27,620 nt of DNA from CALFVT01 sp964513675 (GCA_964513675.1 CAZEOD010000034.1:1-27620); one strand, 5' to 3'; counted from the stretch's first letter, positions 1 to 7,918 are shown. Notes: generated by a model from the sequence alone, not told the origin. A program made the numbers and translations.

Positions 1-10
1 TTATCGCGCG

Positions 11-38
11 CAAAGAAAAAGCCGCATTGCTGCGGCTT
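11..38 (-). terminator. Intrinsic terminator of rpmG
   Basis: Read on the minus strand, an 8-bp perfect stem (AAGCCGCA / TGCGGCTT, 4-nt loop, positions 19-38) is followed by TTTCTTTG. It lies about 28 nt past the rpmG stop in the direction of rpmG transcription. Stem plus T-run is the standard Rho-independent layout; the T-run is interrupted by one C. Confidence 0.8.
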
Positions 39-66
39 GGTCACGTTAAAAAAGGGTCAAATAGCG

Positions 67-234
67 TTATTTGATCTTACCTTCTTTAAATTCAACATGC
101 TTGCGGGCAACGGGGTCATATTTACGCTTGACCATTTTCTCTGTCATCGTCCGTGCATTTTTCTTGGTCACATAGAAGTAACCGGTTCCAGCCGTAGAGT
201 TCAGGCGGATTTTAACTGTGGTTGGTTTAGCCAT
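67..234 (-). CDS. rpmG: 50S ribosomal protein L33
   Basis: This 55-residue basic protein (MAKPTTVKIRLNSTAGTGYF... ending VEFKEGKIK) is ribosomal protein L33 of the large subunit, near the E site. It has the alphaproteobacterial length and the typical KIRLNSTAGTGYFYVTKKN region and MVKRKYDPVARKHV tail. It contains no CxxC zinc pair, so it is the zinc-independent form. The start is fixed by GAAGGA 8 nt upstream of the ATG. It has its own promoter and terminator, so it is probably monocistronic. It was read directly from the minus strand; it is too short to be caught by many length cut-offs. Confidence 0.95.
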   Translation of the reverse strand: MAKPTTVKIRLNSTAGTGYFYVTKKNARTMTEKMVKRKYDPVARKHVEFKEGKIK

Positions 235-281
235 TTTACAAATCCTTCAGGGCTTTGCTCGCATTCAAATTCGAAGCGCGC

Positions 282-309
282 AACATAGGCAGGGAAAAAC
301 CAAAGTCAA
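282..309 (-). promoter_or_regulatory. Putative sigma70 promoter of rpmG
   Basis: On the minus strand TTGACT (304-309) and TATGTT (282-287) are separated by 16 bp, about 48 nt upstream of the rpmG start codon. This is a good -35 and a fair -10 in the only gap ahead of rpmG. It is inferred from pattern only. Confidence 0.5.
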
Positions 310-367
310 TATGATTCTTATGCCTTATCTGCGCTTATTAGGGCTTAATGCGGGGCTATTCAATCCT

Positions 368-1951
368 TTAAGCGCGGTCGGCCTGCATAATGAGTTTTTT
401 ATAGTCCCGCAAGTCACCATCATAGCGTTTTGCGCGGCCATTATTCACGAGCCATAATTGATCGGCTGTCGCTTCGGCCAAATAAACATCATGGGTAATC
501 AGCAAGACAGCGCCCGGGAAATCATTCAGCGCATAGATCAAGGCCTCGCGGCTATCAATATCCAAATGTGAGGTTGGCTCATCGAGGATCAGCACATGGG
601 GTTTATCAATCGACATCAAGCCGAGGAGCAGCCGCACTTTCTCTCCGCCTGATAATTTCTCAACGCGGGTTTCGACTTTCTCATAGGAAAACCCCATTTG
701 CGCCGCAGCGCCGCGCGCTTTACTTTGCGGCGTGCCTTTGGGCAGTTTTTGGGTGACATGGTCGAGCACGGTTTCGCCAAAGGTCAACTCATCTAATTGG
801 TCTTGGGAAAAATAACCAATCCGCAGGCTCGGGGAGGCTTTGCGCTGACCTGTCATGAGGGGCAGGCGTTCCGCGATAGATTTAACCAAAGTGGTTTTCC
901 CTTGGCCATTCGCGCCAATAATCGCGATGCGGTCATCAGGGTCGAGCCGCAGATTGACGCTGGATAAAATTTTCGCGGCGTCGCCATAGCCTAAATCGGC
1001 GTCTTCTAGTTCCAACATGGGCGGCGCGAGCTTTCCCTTGGGGGCGGGGAAGCTAAAGGGCGTTGTACGCTCGGCGATTGGAATGGCAATCTCTTGCATT
1101 TTTTCTAGCATTTTCACGCGCGACTGCGCTTGGCGGGCTTTGGAGGCTTTCGCTTTGAAGCGGTCAACAAACGCTTGAAGATGCGCTTTATCGGCATCTT
1201 GCTTGGCTTTTTGCGCGGTTAATTGCGCGACTTTAATCGCGCGTAGCTTCATCCAGTCATCATAGCCCCCGGGCGTAATGGAGAGCTGTTGATGCTCCAA
1301 CGCTAAGGTGTGCGTGACAGAGCGGTTGAGCAGTTCACGGTCATGGCTGACCATAATGACGGTATGCGGATATTTCCGAATATAGCCTTCCAGCCATGCG
1401 GCCCCCTCAAGGTCGAGGTAATTGGTCGGCTCATCGAGTAAAAGCACATCCGGCTCCGCGACGAGAACGCCGGCAATGGCGGCGCGCATTCTCCAGCCGC
1501 CCGAAAACTCTTTTGTTGCGCGGTAAAAATCCTCTGTTTTGAAGCCAAGCCCCATCAAGACAATCGCGGCGCGCGTATCGGCGTTCCATGCATCCATATC
1601 TGTTAGGCGCTCATAGATCTCGCCTAATTTATCCGCATCGGTTTCAGTTTCGGATTGTTTCATCAGGCGCGAGCGCTCTTGGTCTGCCGCGAGGACAACA
1701 TCCATAATTGTGTCATCTGTGGCGTCGACTTCTTGCGCGACCCAGCCGAGCCGTGCGTTTTTGCCAAGGCGAATGCTGACATCGCGCATATTGCTTTGGA
1801 AGTCTTCACGGATAAGGCGCAGCAGGGTCGATTTGCCCGTTCCGTTACGTCCAATAAGGCCAACTTTCCAGCCGGCAGCAATGCGCGCATTGGCGTTTTT
1901 AAACAAAGCGCGGCCTTGAACCGCATAATCGAGATCAGTAATTGTTAACAT
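368..1951 (-). CDS. ABC-F family ATPase (YheS/Uup-like)
   Basis: A soluble ABC-F protein with two tandem nucleotide-binding domains and no membrane segments; the family binds ribosomes and rescues or modulates translation. Domain 1 has Walker A GRNGTGKST (residues 34-42), signature FSGGWRMR and Walker B with DEPTNYLD. Domain 2 has GANGQGKTT, LSGGEKVR and DEPTSHLD. A Lys/Ala-rich linker rich in predicted helix (about residues 225-285) joins them, matching the ABC-F interdomain arm. The GGWRMR signature is closest to the YheS subgroup. At 527 residues it stops soon after domain 2 and lacks the C-terminal coiled-coil extension of E. coli YheS (about 637). The ATG has GGAG 6 nt upstream. The exact subfamily cannot be settled by eye, and antibiotic resistance should not be assumed. 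Confidence 0.9.
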   Translation of the reverse strand: MLTITDLDYAVQGRALFKNANARIAAGWKVGLIGRNGTGKSTLLRLIREDFQSNMRDVSIRLGKNARLGWVAQEVDATDDTIMDVVLAADQERSRLMKQSETETDADKLGEIYERLTDMDAWNADTRAAIVLMGLGFKTEDFYRATKEFSGGWRMRAAIAGVLVAEPDVLLLDEPTNYLDLEGAAWLEGYIRKYPHTVIMVSHDRELLNRSVTHTLALEHQQLSITPGGYDDWMKLRAIKVAQLTAQKAKQDADKAHLQAFVDRFKAKASKARQAQSRVKMLEKMQEIAIPIAERTTPFSFPAPKGKLAPPMLELEDADLGYGDAAKILSSVNLRLDPDDRIAIIGANGQGKTTLVKSIAERLPLMTGQRKASPSLRIGYFSQDQLDELTFGETVLDHVTQKLPKGTPQSKARGAAAQMGFSYEKVETRVEKLSGGEKVRLLLGLMSIDKPHVLILDEPTSHLDIDSREALIYALNDFPGAVLLITHDVYLAEATADQLWLVNNGRAKRYDGDLRDYKKLIMQADRA

Positions 1952-2111
1952 GCACGCTCCATAAGGCGTGGAGATTAGAACGCAAGCCTGAAAGGCGGCA
2001 GGTCAGTCATTCAGCGCCAATAAAATGAAAGCTGACTGCGGCAAAACTTTAAGGCAAAATATTTAAAGCTGGCGTTTGATATGATGCTGTCACAGGGCAT
2101 AGCTGGACATG

Positions 2112-2669
2112 CTAGTCCTCAATGGGGGCGTCATCCTGTGCAAAGCGTTTGAAATAATCATAAATATCATTGCGGCTGCGGCTCGCAGCATCGCGCCATG
2201 TCGGGGCGGTGCTCTGGTTTAAAATATCGCCGTTACTAGATAATATAATCACGGTGGGTGTGCCTTCAATCGCGTTATATCCATAGCGCTGGGCAATATC
2301 AATATTTCGGTCTTTTTGGCCGACATCAATATAGACGGGCTGGTAGTTATTTTCCAAAAGCCGAACAAAGCGAGGGGTTTCAAAATGGGCGGCGAGCGCG
2401 CGGCTATCATGGCACCAATTTGCGCCCATAATTATAAGCGGCTTTTTTCCCGCTTCCTTTGCTGCCGTTAAAGCGGTTTGCAAATCATATTGCGCATTAT
2501 CGCTGGCAAAAAACGGCATCGGCTCGCCCGAGACATGACGCGGAATCGCGCGTGTTTTGCTCAAGGGGGATTGAAACGCAGCCTGATTAGAGGCGGCATA
2601 AGTCGTTGAGCAGGCCATGGCGACGGAGGCGAGGGTTAAAATCACAGCTTGGCATATTAATTTACGCAT
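2112..2669 (-). CDS. Exported thioredoxin-fold protein with single-Cys WCHDS site
   Basis: 185 residues from the chosen ATG. The N-terminus MRKLICQAVILTLASVAMAC has a basic start and a hydrophobic core, so the protein should leave the cytoplasm. Cys20 could be a lipobox cysteine, but Met at -2 is unusual; cleavage after TYA (residue 25) is the alternative. The thioredoxin fold is suggested by PLIIMGANWCHDS (residues 77-89, W85-C86-H87-D88-S89) and the cis-Pro strand IEGTPTVIIL. Only one cysteine lies at the active site instead of CxxC, so it is not a classical dithiol oxidoreductase. A GTG start 33 nt upstream is possible but would put a charged leader before the signal peptide, so the ATG at 2669 is preferred. 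The substrate is unknown. Confidence 0.8.
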   Translation of the reverse strand: MRKLICQAVILTLASVAMACSTTYAASNQAAFQSPLSKTRAIPRHVSGEPMPFFASDNAQYDLQTALTAAKEAGKKPLIIMGANWCHDSRALAAHFETPRFVRLLENNYQPVYIDVGQKDRNIDIAQRYGYNAIEGTPTVIILSSNGDILNQSTAPTWRDAASRSRNDIYDYFKRFAQDDAPIED

Positions 2670-2781
2670 TTTCAGTCCATCTTTACAGTCAAGAATTGAC
2701 ACACCCAGCCTAGCTGTCGGATGATGAGTTTAATGTCAAGCCGTCCTAAGCGGCCTGCGCATAATGCCCGAGGAGGCCTTT

Positions 2782-3498
2782 ATGTGGTCACGTATATTTC
2801 GCCGCCGTAAATCTGCGCCTGTTATTGCCAAGCCTGTTGTTACCAAGCGGCCAGCTACTCCGCCTGTGGATAGAGCGCTAACATCAGCGGACAGGCCAGA
2901 ATCTTCGGATATATTGGCAAGGCCTACCCCTCTTGCGCATAATCCTGTGCCGCTTGCTTTGCGCACCAAAGGGCAGGTAACCCGTCATTTTTATAATGGC
3001 GGCCGGTTTCAGTGCTATGCGAGCTTTTTCCCGCATTGGGGCGGGTGGATTACGGCGGGGCATTGCATGACCGACGCTCAAGACCATATTCCGCCTTTTG
3101 CGCAAGGCGCTGTACTGAAGTGGCCGGACGGCCTTGATGCGGCTCTGATTGGGTGCCGTCTTCCGGCGCAAGCCCCGCGCGCGCCGCGTGAAGGGGAATC
3201 GGTGATCGCCGAAGGCTATCCGGCGGGCTCCCGTCATCTCGAACAGCGGCGCGGCAAAGTTTATTTCCAGCGCGCGCCCGGTGTCTGGATTATGCATATC
3301 GACAGCCCAGATGAGCCCGTTGTAACAGGCATGAGCGGCGGCCGCGTTCGCTCTCTTGAAACCGGCGAAACGCTGGGTATTATTATTACCCGCAATTCTC
3401 CGGCTGATCTTGACCGTGACCAAGATCCCGATGAAAGCTGCGACTTTACCGCGCTTTCCGATGTGTGGGCGGCGGCCTCTGGCGGGGCTATGGCCTAG
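2782..3498 (+). CDS. Trypsin-like serine peptidase (S1 fold)
   Basis: 238 residues. The start ATG at 2782 has AGGAGG at 2771-2776; an upstream in-frame ATG at 2764 would contain that Shine-Dalgarno. A plausible S1 triad is visible: His94 in ITAGHC, Asp119 in GLDAALI and Ser185 in GMSGG. The last is a variant of GDSGG with Met in place of Asp. The first 60 residues are Arg/Lys- and Pro-rich (MWSRIFRRRKSAP...) with no hydrophobic signal core, so the protein is either cytosolic, exported by an unrecognised route, or tethered by a basic region. Cys78/Cys95 could form the disulfide next to the catalytic His, as in chymotrypsin-fold enzymes, which argues for an oxidising compartment. It converges on cutA with a 4-nt overlap. 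Substrate unknown. Confidence 0.75.
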   Translation: MWSRIFRRRKSAPVIAKPVVTKRPATPPVDRALTSADRPESSDILARPTPLAHNPVPLALRTKGQVTRHFYNGGRFQCYASFFPHWGGWITAGHCMTDAQDHIPPFAQGAVLKWPDGLDAALIGCRLPAQAPRAPREGESVIAEGYPAGSRHLEQRRGKVYFQRAPGVWIMHIDSPDEPVVTGMSGGRVRSLETGETLGIIITRNSPADLDRDQDPDESCDFTALSDVWAAASGGAMA

Positions 3499-3821
3499 GG
3501 CCTGAGCCTAGCTTTAACGTTGGATTTAACCCAGTTTGAATAGTCAGCCGACGCCTCTATCTCTGCAAATATAATTTGCGGCAGGTCATAGCTATGGGCG
3601 GCTTTAATCGCGGTTTCAATATCGGGCCGTAAATGGGCGAGCGTTTTAAACACAATGCGAAATTCTTCTGATATTTGGCGCGCGCCGTCCCACATGTAAT
3701 AAGAGGTAATCGGCTCTATTTGCGCGCAAGCCGCAAGGCGTGCATCAATGATATGGGCCGCTAATTTTTCCGCCGCCTGCGCCGTATCGCAGCTTGTTAT
3801 TACATGTATTAAGCCTGTCAT
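3495..3821 (-). CDS. cutA: CutA-type divalent-cation tolerance protein
   Basis: 108 residues from the chosen ATG (MTGLIHVITSCDTAQAAEKL...), a normal length for CutA, a small trimeric cytoplasmic protein of the PII-like fold linked to copper/divalent metal tolerance in enterics. Family hallmarks are the N-terminal strand with ITSCD, the LAACAQIEPITSYYMWDG segment, the EEFRIVFKT strand, and the HSYDLPQIIFAEI motif near the C-terminus. The ATG at 3819-3821 has GGAG about 9 nt upstream. An in-frame ATG 24 nt further upstream (3845) is possible but extends beyond the family's usual N-terminus. The stop overlaps the stop of the opposite peptidase gene. Confidence 0.9.
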   Translation of the reverse strand: MTGLIHVITSCDTAQAAEKLAAHIIDARLAACAQIEPITSYYMWDGARQISEEFRIVFKTLAHLRPDIETAIKAAHSYDLPQIIFAEIEASADYSNWVKSNVKARLRP

Positions 3822-3979
3822 AAGGTTAAACTCCGCATGTCTCATCTCTGCAAATGCTAAGATTTTTCATCATATTTGCCTTCTAGGGTTTATAGGCCGC
3901 ATGCGCAAATGGATGCAGACAGCTAGGCTCTAATCTTGTAACAAAATAGCCAGATATTGAACGCAGCTTGGAGAGCGAC

Positions 3980-5119
3980 ATGACGTTACCGACAACATAT
4001 TTACAGATGGTCTCTATTTTGACTGAGGCAGGGCAGTTGGAAATGCGCTTGCAGGAGCAGCCCATGCCAACACCCAAGCCGGATCAAATTATTGTTCGCA
4101 TAGATGCGGCGCCGATTAACCCGTCCGATCACGGGGTCATGTTTGGCTGGGCAGATGTGAGCCAAGCGCGCTCAGATGGCGCTGGCGCAGCGCGGGTCTT
4201 AACAGCGCCGGTTCCGCCGGCTGGGATGCGGATAATGAAGGCGCGTATCGGCCAAGCTTTGCCTGTCGGAAATGAAGGCGCGGGAACAGTCGTCGCAGCG
4301 GGCGAGAGCGAGGCGGCTCAGGCCCTGTTGGGGAAAGTCGTCGCGGTTATGGGCGGCGGCATGTATGGTCAATATCGCTGTTTGCCGGCGGCCATGTGTT
4401 TGCCTTTGATGGACGGCCATACGGCCAAAGATGGGGCGTCAAGTTTTGTCAATCCTCTGACGGCGCTCTCTATGGTTGAAACCATGAAAATGGAAGGCCA
4501 TTCGGCCTTGGTGCACACAGCAGCGGCCTCGAATTTAGGGCAAATGCTCAACCGGATATGCCAAGCAGACGGCGTCGATGTGGTCAATATTGTTCGCCGC
4601 CAAGATCAAGCGGATTTGCTTTTGGGCATGGGCGCAAAATATGTCGTCAATAGCAGCGATGATGACTTTATGGCGAAGCTGATTGACGCTGTGCATGAAA
4701 CGGGCGCGACATTGGCCTTTGATGCAACGGGCGGCGGGAAGCTTGCGTCTGATATTCTCACCGCGATGGAGGGCGCGGCGGCGCGCACGCCGGGGGCCTA
4801 TTCGATTTACGGGTCAATTCACCATAAACAAGTCTATCTTTACGGCGCACTTGATAGCTCGCCCACTCTGCTCTCTCGCGGTTACGGCATGGCATGGGGC
4901 GTTGGCGGCTGGCTTCTCCCGAATTTTCTCGCCAAAGCGGGGCCAGAACTGGGCGCGCGTTTGCGCATGCGGGTCGCTAAAGAGCTTAAGACGACATTTG
5001 CCAGCCATTACACAGACGAGGTTTCATTGTCTGAGGCGCTGGATGCGCAAGTGGCCGCGAAATATAATGCGAAATCAACAGGCCAGAAATTCCTGATGTG
5101 TCCGCAGATGGATATTTAA
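3980..5119 (+). CDS. Zinc-less MDR-superfamily oxidoreductase (quinone reductase / alcohol dehydrogenase-like)
   Basis: 379 residues. The N-terminal GroES-like part contains the strand motif PINPSDHGVMFG and PVGNEGAGTVVAAG, as in NADPH:quinone oxidoreductases and enoyl reductases of the MDR superfamily. The Rossmann part starts near SALVHTAAASNLGQML, a degenerate form of the AxxGxGxxA nucleotide site. VNPLTALSM is a typical MDR segment ahead of it, and LAFDATGGG follows later. No catalytic or structural zinc cysteines are present, so the zinc-independent branch is likely. GGAGAG at 3970-3975 sits just before the ATG at 3980; a TTG 12 nt upstream is less likely. Cytoplasmic; the substrate cannot be named. 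The lipoprotein gene follows after 30 nt, so the two may be cotranscribed. Confidence 0.85.
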   Translation: MTLPTTYLQMVSILTEAGQLEMRLQEQPMPTPKPDQIIVRIDAAPINPSDHGVMFGWADVSQARSDGAGAARVLTAPVPPAGMRIMKARIGQALPVGNEGAGTVVAAGESEAAQALLGKVVAVMGGGMYGQYRCLPAAMCLPLMDGHTAKDGASSFVNPLTALSMVETMKMEGHSALVHTAAASNLGQMLNRICQADGVDVVNIVRRQDQADLLLGMGAKYVVNSSDDDFMAKLIDAVHETGATLAFDATGGGKLASDILTAMEGAAARTPGAYSIYGSIHHKQVYLYGALDSSPTLLSRGYGMAWGVGGWLLPNFLAKAGPELGARLRMRVAKELKTTFASHYTDEVSLSEALDAQVAAKYNAKSTGQKFLMCPQMDI

Positions 5120-5149
5120 GATAAGCTCGGCCTCATGAGAGGAGGGGAT

Positions 5150-5629
5150 ATGAAATATTTTGCGCTGAGTGTGCTGGCTCTAGGGATGATTGCCTGTCAG
5201 GGGCCTGACGCCGCGACTGATTCTAATTCGGCCCTGAATAAGGATTTGGATAAGGCCGCGATTGAAGATGATATTCGCCGCATTTTAAAGCGGCAAGATG
5301 CGGCGTGGAATGACGGCGATATCGAATCTTTCATGGCGTCATATTGGCGATCATCTGATCTACGCTTTGCCTCTGGCGGCTCGATTGAACGGGGGTGGCA
5401 GCCCACGTTAGAGCGTTATTTATCGCGCTATCCAAGCCGCGCAGCGATGGGGCAACTCGCCTTTACGAATATTGAAGTCGAGGTGATCGACGCCGATGAC
5501 GCCTTGGTTTTTGGCCATTGGGCCTTGCAGCGTGAGGCCGACCGTCCCCGCGGGCTTTTCACATTGCATTTCAAGCAAATTGACGGGGCATGGGTGATTG
5601 TCTCCGACCATACCTCCAGCGCTCAGTAA
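5150..5629 (+). CDS. Putative lipoprotein with SnoaL/NTF2-like domain
   Basis: 159 residues. The N-terminus MKYFALSVLALGMIACQG is a short signal peptide ending in a plausible lipobox (MIAC), so Cys16 is likely lipidated. The mature part from about residue 39 (IEDDIRRILKRQDAAWNDGDIESFMASY) and the later FTNIEVEVIDADDALVFGHW and LHFKQIDGAWVIVSDHTS strands are characteristic of the DUF4440/SnoaL NTF2-like fold, a small cone-shaped barrel used either as an enzyme or as a binding module. GAGGAGG sits just upstream of the ATG at 5150; an ATG at 5135 would place that Shine-Dalgarno inside the coding region. The function is unknown. It follows the MDR oxidoreductase and may share its transcript. Confidence 0.8.
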   Translation: MKYFALSVLALGMIACQGPDAATDSNSALNKDLDKAAIEDDIRRILKRQDAAWNDGDIESFMASYWRSSDLRFASGGSIERGWQPTLERYLSRYPSRAAMGQLAFTNIEVEVIDADDALVFGHWALQREADRPRGLFTLHFKQIDGAWVIVSDHTSSAQ

Positions 5630-5655
5630 CGGCTTAATGGTATTATCAATATAGC

Positions 5656-5685
5656 CTCTATAAATATAGTCTTTATAAATTTAGT
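5656..5685 (+). repeat. Short AT-rich tandem duplication (2 x 15 bp)
   Basis: CTCTATAAATATAGT (5656-5670) is followed directly by CTTTATAAATTTAGT (5671-5685), matching at 13 of 15 positions. It lies in the 100-bp gap between the lipoprotein and djlA-like genes. Each unit carries TATAAA, so it may also provide -10 elements for the djlA-like gene, but no clear -35 was seen. Confidence 0.6.
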
Positions 5686-5729
5686 GTGGAGCCATTGCCT
5701 TTTAGCCGTGGGTGCGGCATGGGGTTTTC

Positions 5730-6422
5730 ATGAGCCTATGGCAACGCATACTCGGCGCAGGGGCGCGTCTTTTCGGGCCGCCGCCGCTGGGGGATGGGCG
5801 CGGCCAAGCGGGCGATATTGACCAAGCAAGTGTAGTCGCCGCCCTTGTTGCTTTGGGGGCTAAAATGGCCAAAGCGGATGGCCAAGTCAGCCCCGAAGAG
5901 GTGGCCGCTTTTAAACGTGTGTTTAGGGCGAGCGCTGAAAATGAAGCGATTATTGGCCGTTTTTTTGATTTAGCGCGTCAAACAACACTTGGCTTTGAGC
6001 GTTATGCCATGATTGTTGCTAAACATTTTCGCGCGCGGCCATCGGCGCTTGAAGATATTCTTGATGGTCTTTTTCATATTGCACTGGCTGACCGCGTTAT
6101 CACGGATGATGAAGCGGCCTATCTTGAGCGTGTTTCAGATATTTTTGGTCTGTCTGAGCGTGAATTTAAGCGGCTTAAAAATGCGCATTTAGGCTTGGCA
6201 TCAGATGATCCTTATTTAATTCTGGGGGTTGATGAAAATATTTCAGATCAAGATCTCAAGCGCGCTTATCGCCGCATTGCGGGCGCGAATCATCCGGATA
6301 AAATGATGGCTAAAGGCGTCCCACCAGAACTAATGGGGCTGGCTAATCATAAAATGGCGATGATTAACCGCGCCTATAGCGAAATATGTGAAGAGCGGCG
6401 GCGGGGCAAAAACACGCCTTAA
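5730..6422 (+). CDS. DjlA-type co-chaperone (TerB + DnaJ domains)
   Basis: 230 residues from the ATG at 5730, which has GGGG 6 nt upstream; a GTG at 5712 in the same frame is less likely. A TerB-like helical domain spans about residues 38-150, with the ALGAKMAKADGQVSPEEV and LADRVITDDEAAYLERV repeats. A C-terminal J domain begins near DPYLILGVDENIS and has the HPD motif within ANHPDKMMAKG, which stimulates DnaK ATPase. This order is that of DjlA, a membrane-anchored DnaK partner in enterics. Here the N-terminus (MSLWQRILGAGARLFG) is at most a short amphipathic or membrane-associating helix, not a clear transmembrane anchor. Likely regulates DnaK activity. Confidence 0.9.
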   Translation: MSLWQRILGAGARLFGPPPLGDGRGQAGDIDQASVVAALVALGAKMAKADGQVSPEEVAAFKRVFRASAENEAIIGRFFDLARQTTLGFERYAMIVAKHFRARPSALEDILDGLFHIALADRVITDDEAAYLERVSDIFGLSEREFKRLKNAHLGLASDDPYLILGVDENISDQDLKRAYRRIAGANHPDKMMAKGVPPELMGLANHKMAMINRAYSEICEERRRGKNTP

Positions 6423-6524
6423 ACCGCGCCGCTTAAGCCCGTTTTGCACAGCTTAGTAAACGAATTGTCATATTGGCCCTCTTGACGCGGCGCAGATTAC
6501 GTCCAATCTTAGATGGAGAGGTGA

Positions 6525-6917
6525 ATGATGACTCAAACATATAATATCGGCGGCTCTTCTAGCCCTTTAAAAAGCCTATTTAAAACCGTAATCGCAGCGG
6601 CTGCGGTTATCGGAGGATTATTTTTAATGGCAGCGTCAGCGGCTGTGGCGTTCTTCCTGATCTTGGGCCTTGTTATTTTAGTGTCTCTTATTGTCGCCTT
6701 TCTATGGGGAAAAGCAAAATTAACGGGCAAGCCCTTTGGCCCGAAAGCTTATTTCAAAGCGCAGGGGTTTGATCTTGAAAAAGGCTTTGACCTCGATGCA
6801 GCTGCGCAAATGCAGCAACGCTCTTCATCGCCCAAAAACTCTCCAGAAAAACAGTCCAAACATGGCCCAATCATTGATGCGCATAAGACGCCTGAAGGCT
6901 GGAGTGTTGATGATTAA
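6525..6917 (+). CDS. Small membrane protein, function unknown
   Basis: 130 residues, not recognised. Residues about 19-65 form a long hydrophobic stretch (LFKTVIAAAAVIGGLFLMAA then FFLILGLVILVSLIVAFLW), read as two transmembrane helices in a hairpin. A hydrophilic tail of about 60 residues follows, containing two related phrases (QGFDLEKGFDLD) and a Ser/Lys/Pro-rich stretch ending IIDAHKTPEGWSVDD. Two adjacent ATGs (6525 and 6528) follow GGAGAGG at 6515-6521; spacing favours 6528. The ORF is convincing because of its Shine-Dalgarno, its coherent membrane topology, and codon use like that of its neighbours. No function is claimed. Confidence 0.7.
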   Translation: MMTQTYNIGGSSSPLKSLFKTVIAAAAVIGGLFLMAASAAVAFFLILGLVILVSLIVAFLWGKAKLTGKPFGPKAYFKAQGFDLEKGFDLDAAAQMQQRSSSPKNSPEKQSKHGPIIDAHKTPEGWSVDD

Positions 6918-7039
6918 GCGGCCACGGCCTTAATTTTCAGGCAGCGGAGATATTGCGCCCATGGCGGCTGCGCCTGCGAATTAGAAAAGATTTAGATTTA
7001 AAGCTTACAAATCCCCGCTAGCTTGTTTAGGGCTAGCAT

Positions 7040-7918
7040 ATGAGACGCCGAGATTTTATCGTTTTAATGATTTGCTGCGTCGCGTGGGGGGGGAACTTCG
7101 TTGTCTCTGCTTGGGCGCTGGGCAGCAACCCTGTGCCGCCCTTTATGTTGGCAGCAACACGGGCCATGGTCGTTATTGCGGTCATGGGTTATTTTCTGTT
7201 TAAGCCGCTTCCGAAAAAATTCGGGTTACTCCTGATTGTTTGCGCATTAGTTGGGCCTGTGCATTTAGGGTTTCTTTATACGGGATTACAGACATCATCT
7301 GCGACGGGAAGCTCGATTGTCTCGCAGTTTTTGATCCCCATGAGTACAATTTTATCTATTATATTTCTTAAGGAGAAAATTGGCAGGGTGCGCGGCGGGG
7401 CCATTATTGGCGCTTTTATCGGCGTGATTATCATGGTCTATGATCCCGCAAGCTTTAATCTTGAGATGGGCTTGGTCTATATACTCCTCGCCTATTTGGC
7501 CTTGGCCGCAGCGTCTATCATTATGAAATTTGTCGGTGATATCGCGTGGCAGCAATATGTTGTCTGGATGGCGGTGGTTGTTTTAATCACCATGGCCGTC
7601 GCCTCATTTTTCTTCGAAACGGGTCAGGCGCAAGTTTGGGAAACGGCGCGCAAGCCGCTGTTGATTGCGGCCATTTATGCGGCGATTGGCGTAACGGTTT
7701 TAGCGCATGGACAATATTTCGATATGATAAAACGCTATGATGTCTCCGTCGTTGTTCCGCTCACCTTAATGGTGCCTGTGTTTGCAACGGTCCTCGGTGT
7801 TATCTTTTTGAAAGATGCACTTTATATGCGTTACGTGGTCGGGGCGGCCCTCATCTTGCCTTGTGTTTATATCATCAGCACGCGCGGGATGGCTGTTACG
7901 CCAGTACAAGAAGATTAA
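7040..7918 (+). CDS. EamA/DMT-family transporter
   Basis: 292 residues with about ten hydrophobic segments in two repeated halves, as in the drug/metabolite transporter (EamA) superfamily of inner-membrane permeases. Hallmarks are the N-terminal CVAWGGNFVVSAWALG helix, the LQTSSATGSSIVSQFLIP segment at the end of the first half, and the matching YDVSVVVPLTLMVPVFATVLG with FLKDAL in the second half. The conserved L-K-E-K-I-G turn (FLKEKIGRVRGGAIIGAFIGV) is also present. The substrate cannot be inferred; related proteins export amino acids or other metabolites. The Shine-Dalgarno is weak. The last codons VQED-stop form the first unit of an 18-bp tandem repeat that continues downstream. Confidence 0.9.
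   Translation: MRRRDFIVLMICCVAWGGNFVVSAWALGSNPVPPFMLAATRAMVVIAVMGYFLFKPLPKKFGLLLIVCALVGPVHLGFLYTGLQTSSATGSSIVSQFLIPMSTILSIIFLKEKIGRVRGGAIIGAFIGVIIMVYDPASFNLEMGLVYILLAYLALAAASIIMKFVGDIAWQQYVVWMAVVVLITMAVASFFFETGQAQVWETARKPLLIAAIYAAIGVTVLAHGQYFDMIKRYDVSVVVPLTLMVPVFATVLGVIFLKDALYMRYVVGAALILPCVYIISTRGMAVTPVQED

Noticed and set aside
1952..2000. Hairpin CTCCA/TGGAG over the ribosome-binding site of the ABC-F gene as an antibiotic-sensing attenuator
   Set aside because: Only 5 bp, with a competing 5-bp pairing, and no leader peptide was found.
6482..6510. TTGACG-N17-AATCTT as a promoter of the small membrane protein
   Set aside because: The -10 matches the consensus at only three positions.
7000..7039. 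Two GCTAGC words flanking a short spacer before the transporter gene as an operator
   Set aside because: GCTAGC is a 6-bp palindrome on its own and two copies are not strong evidence.
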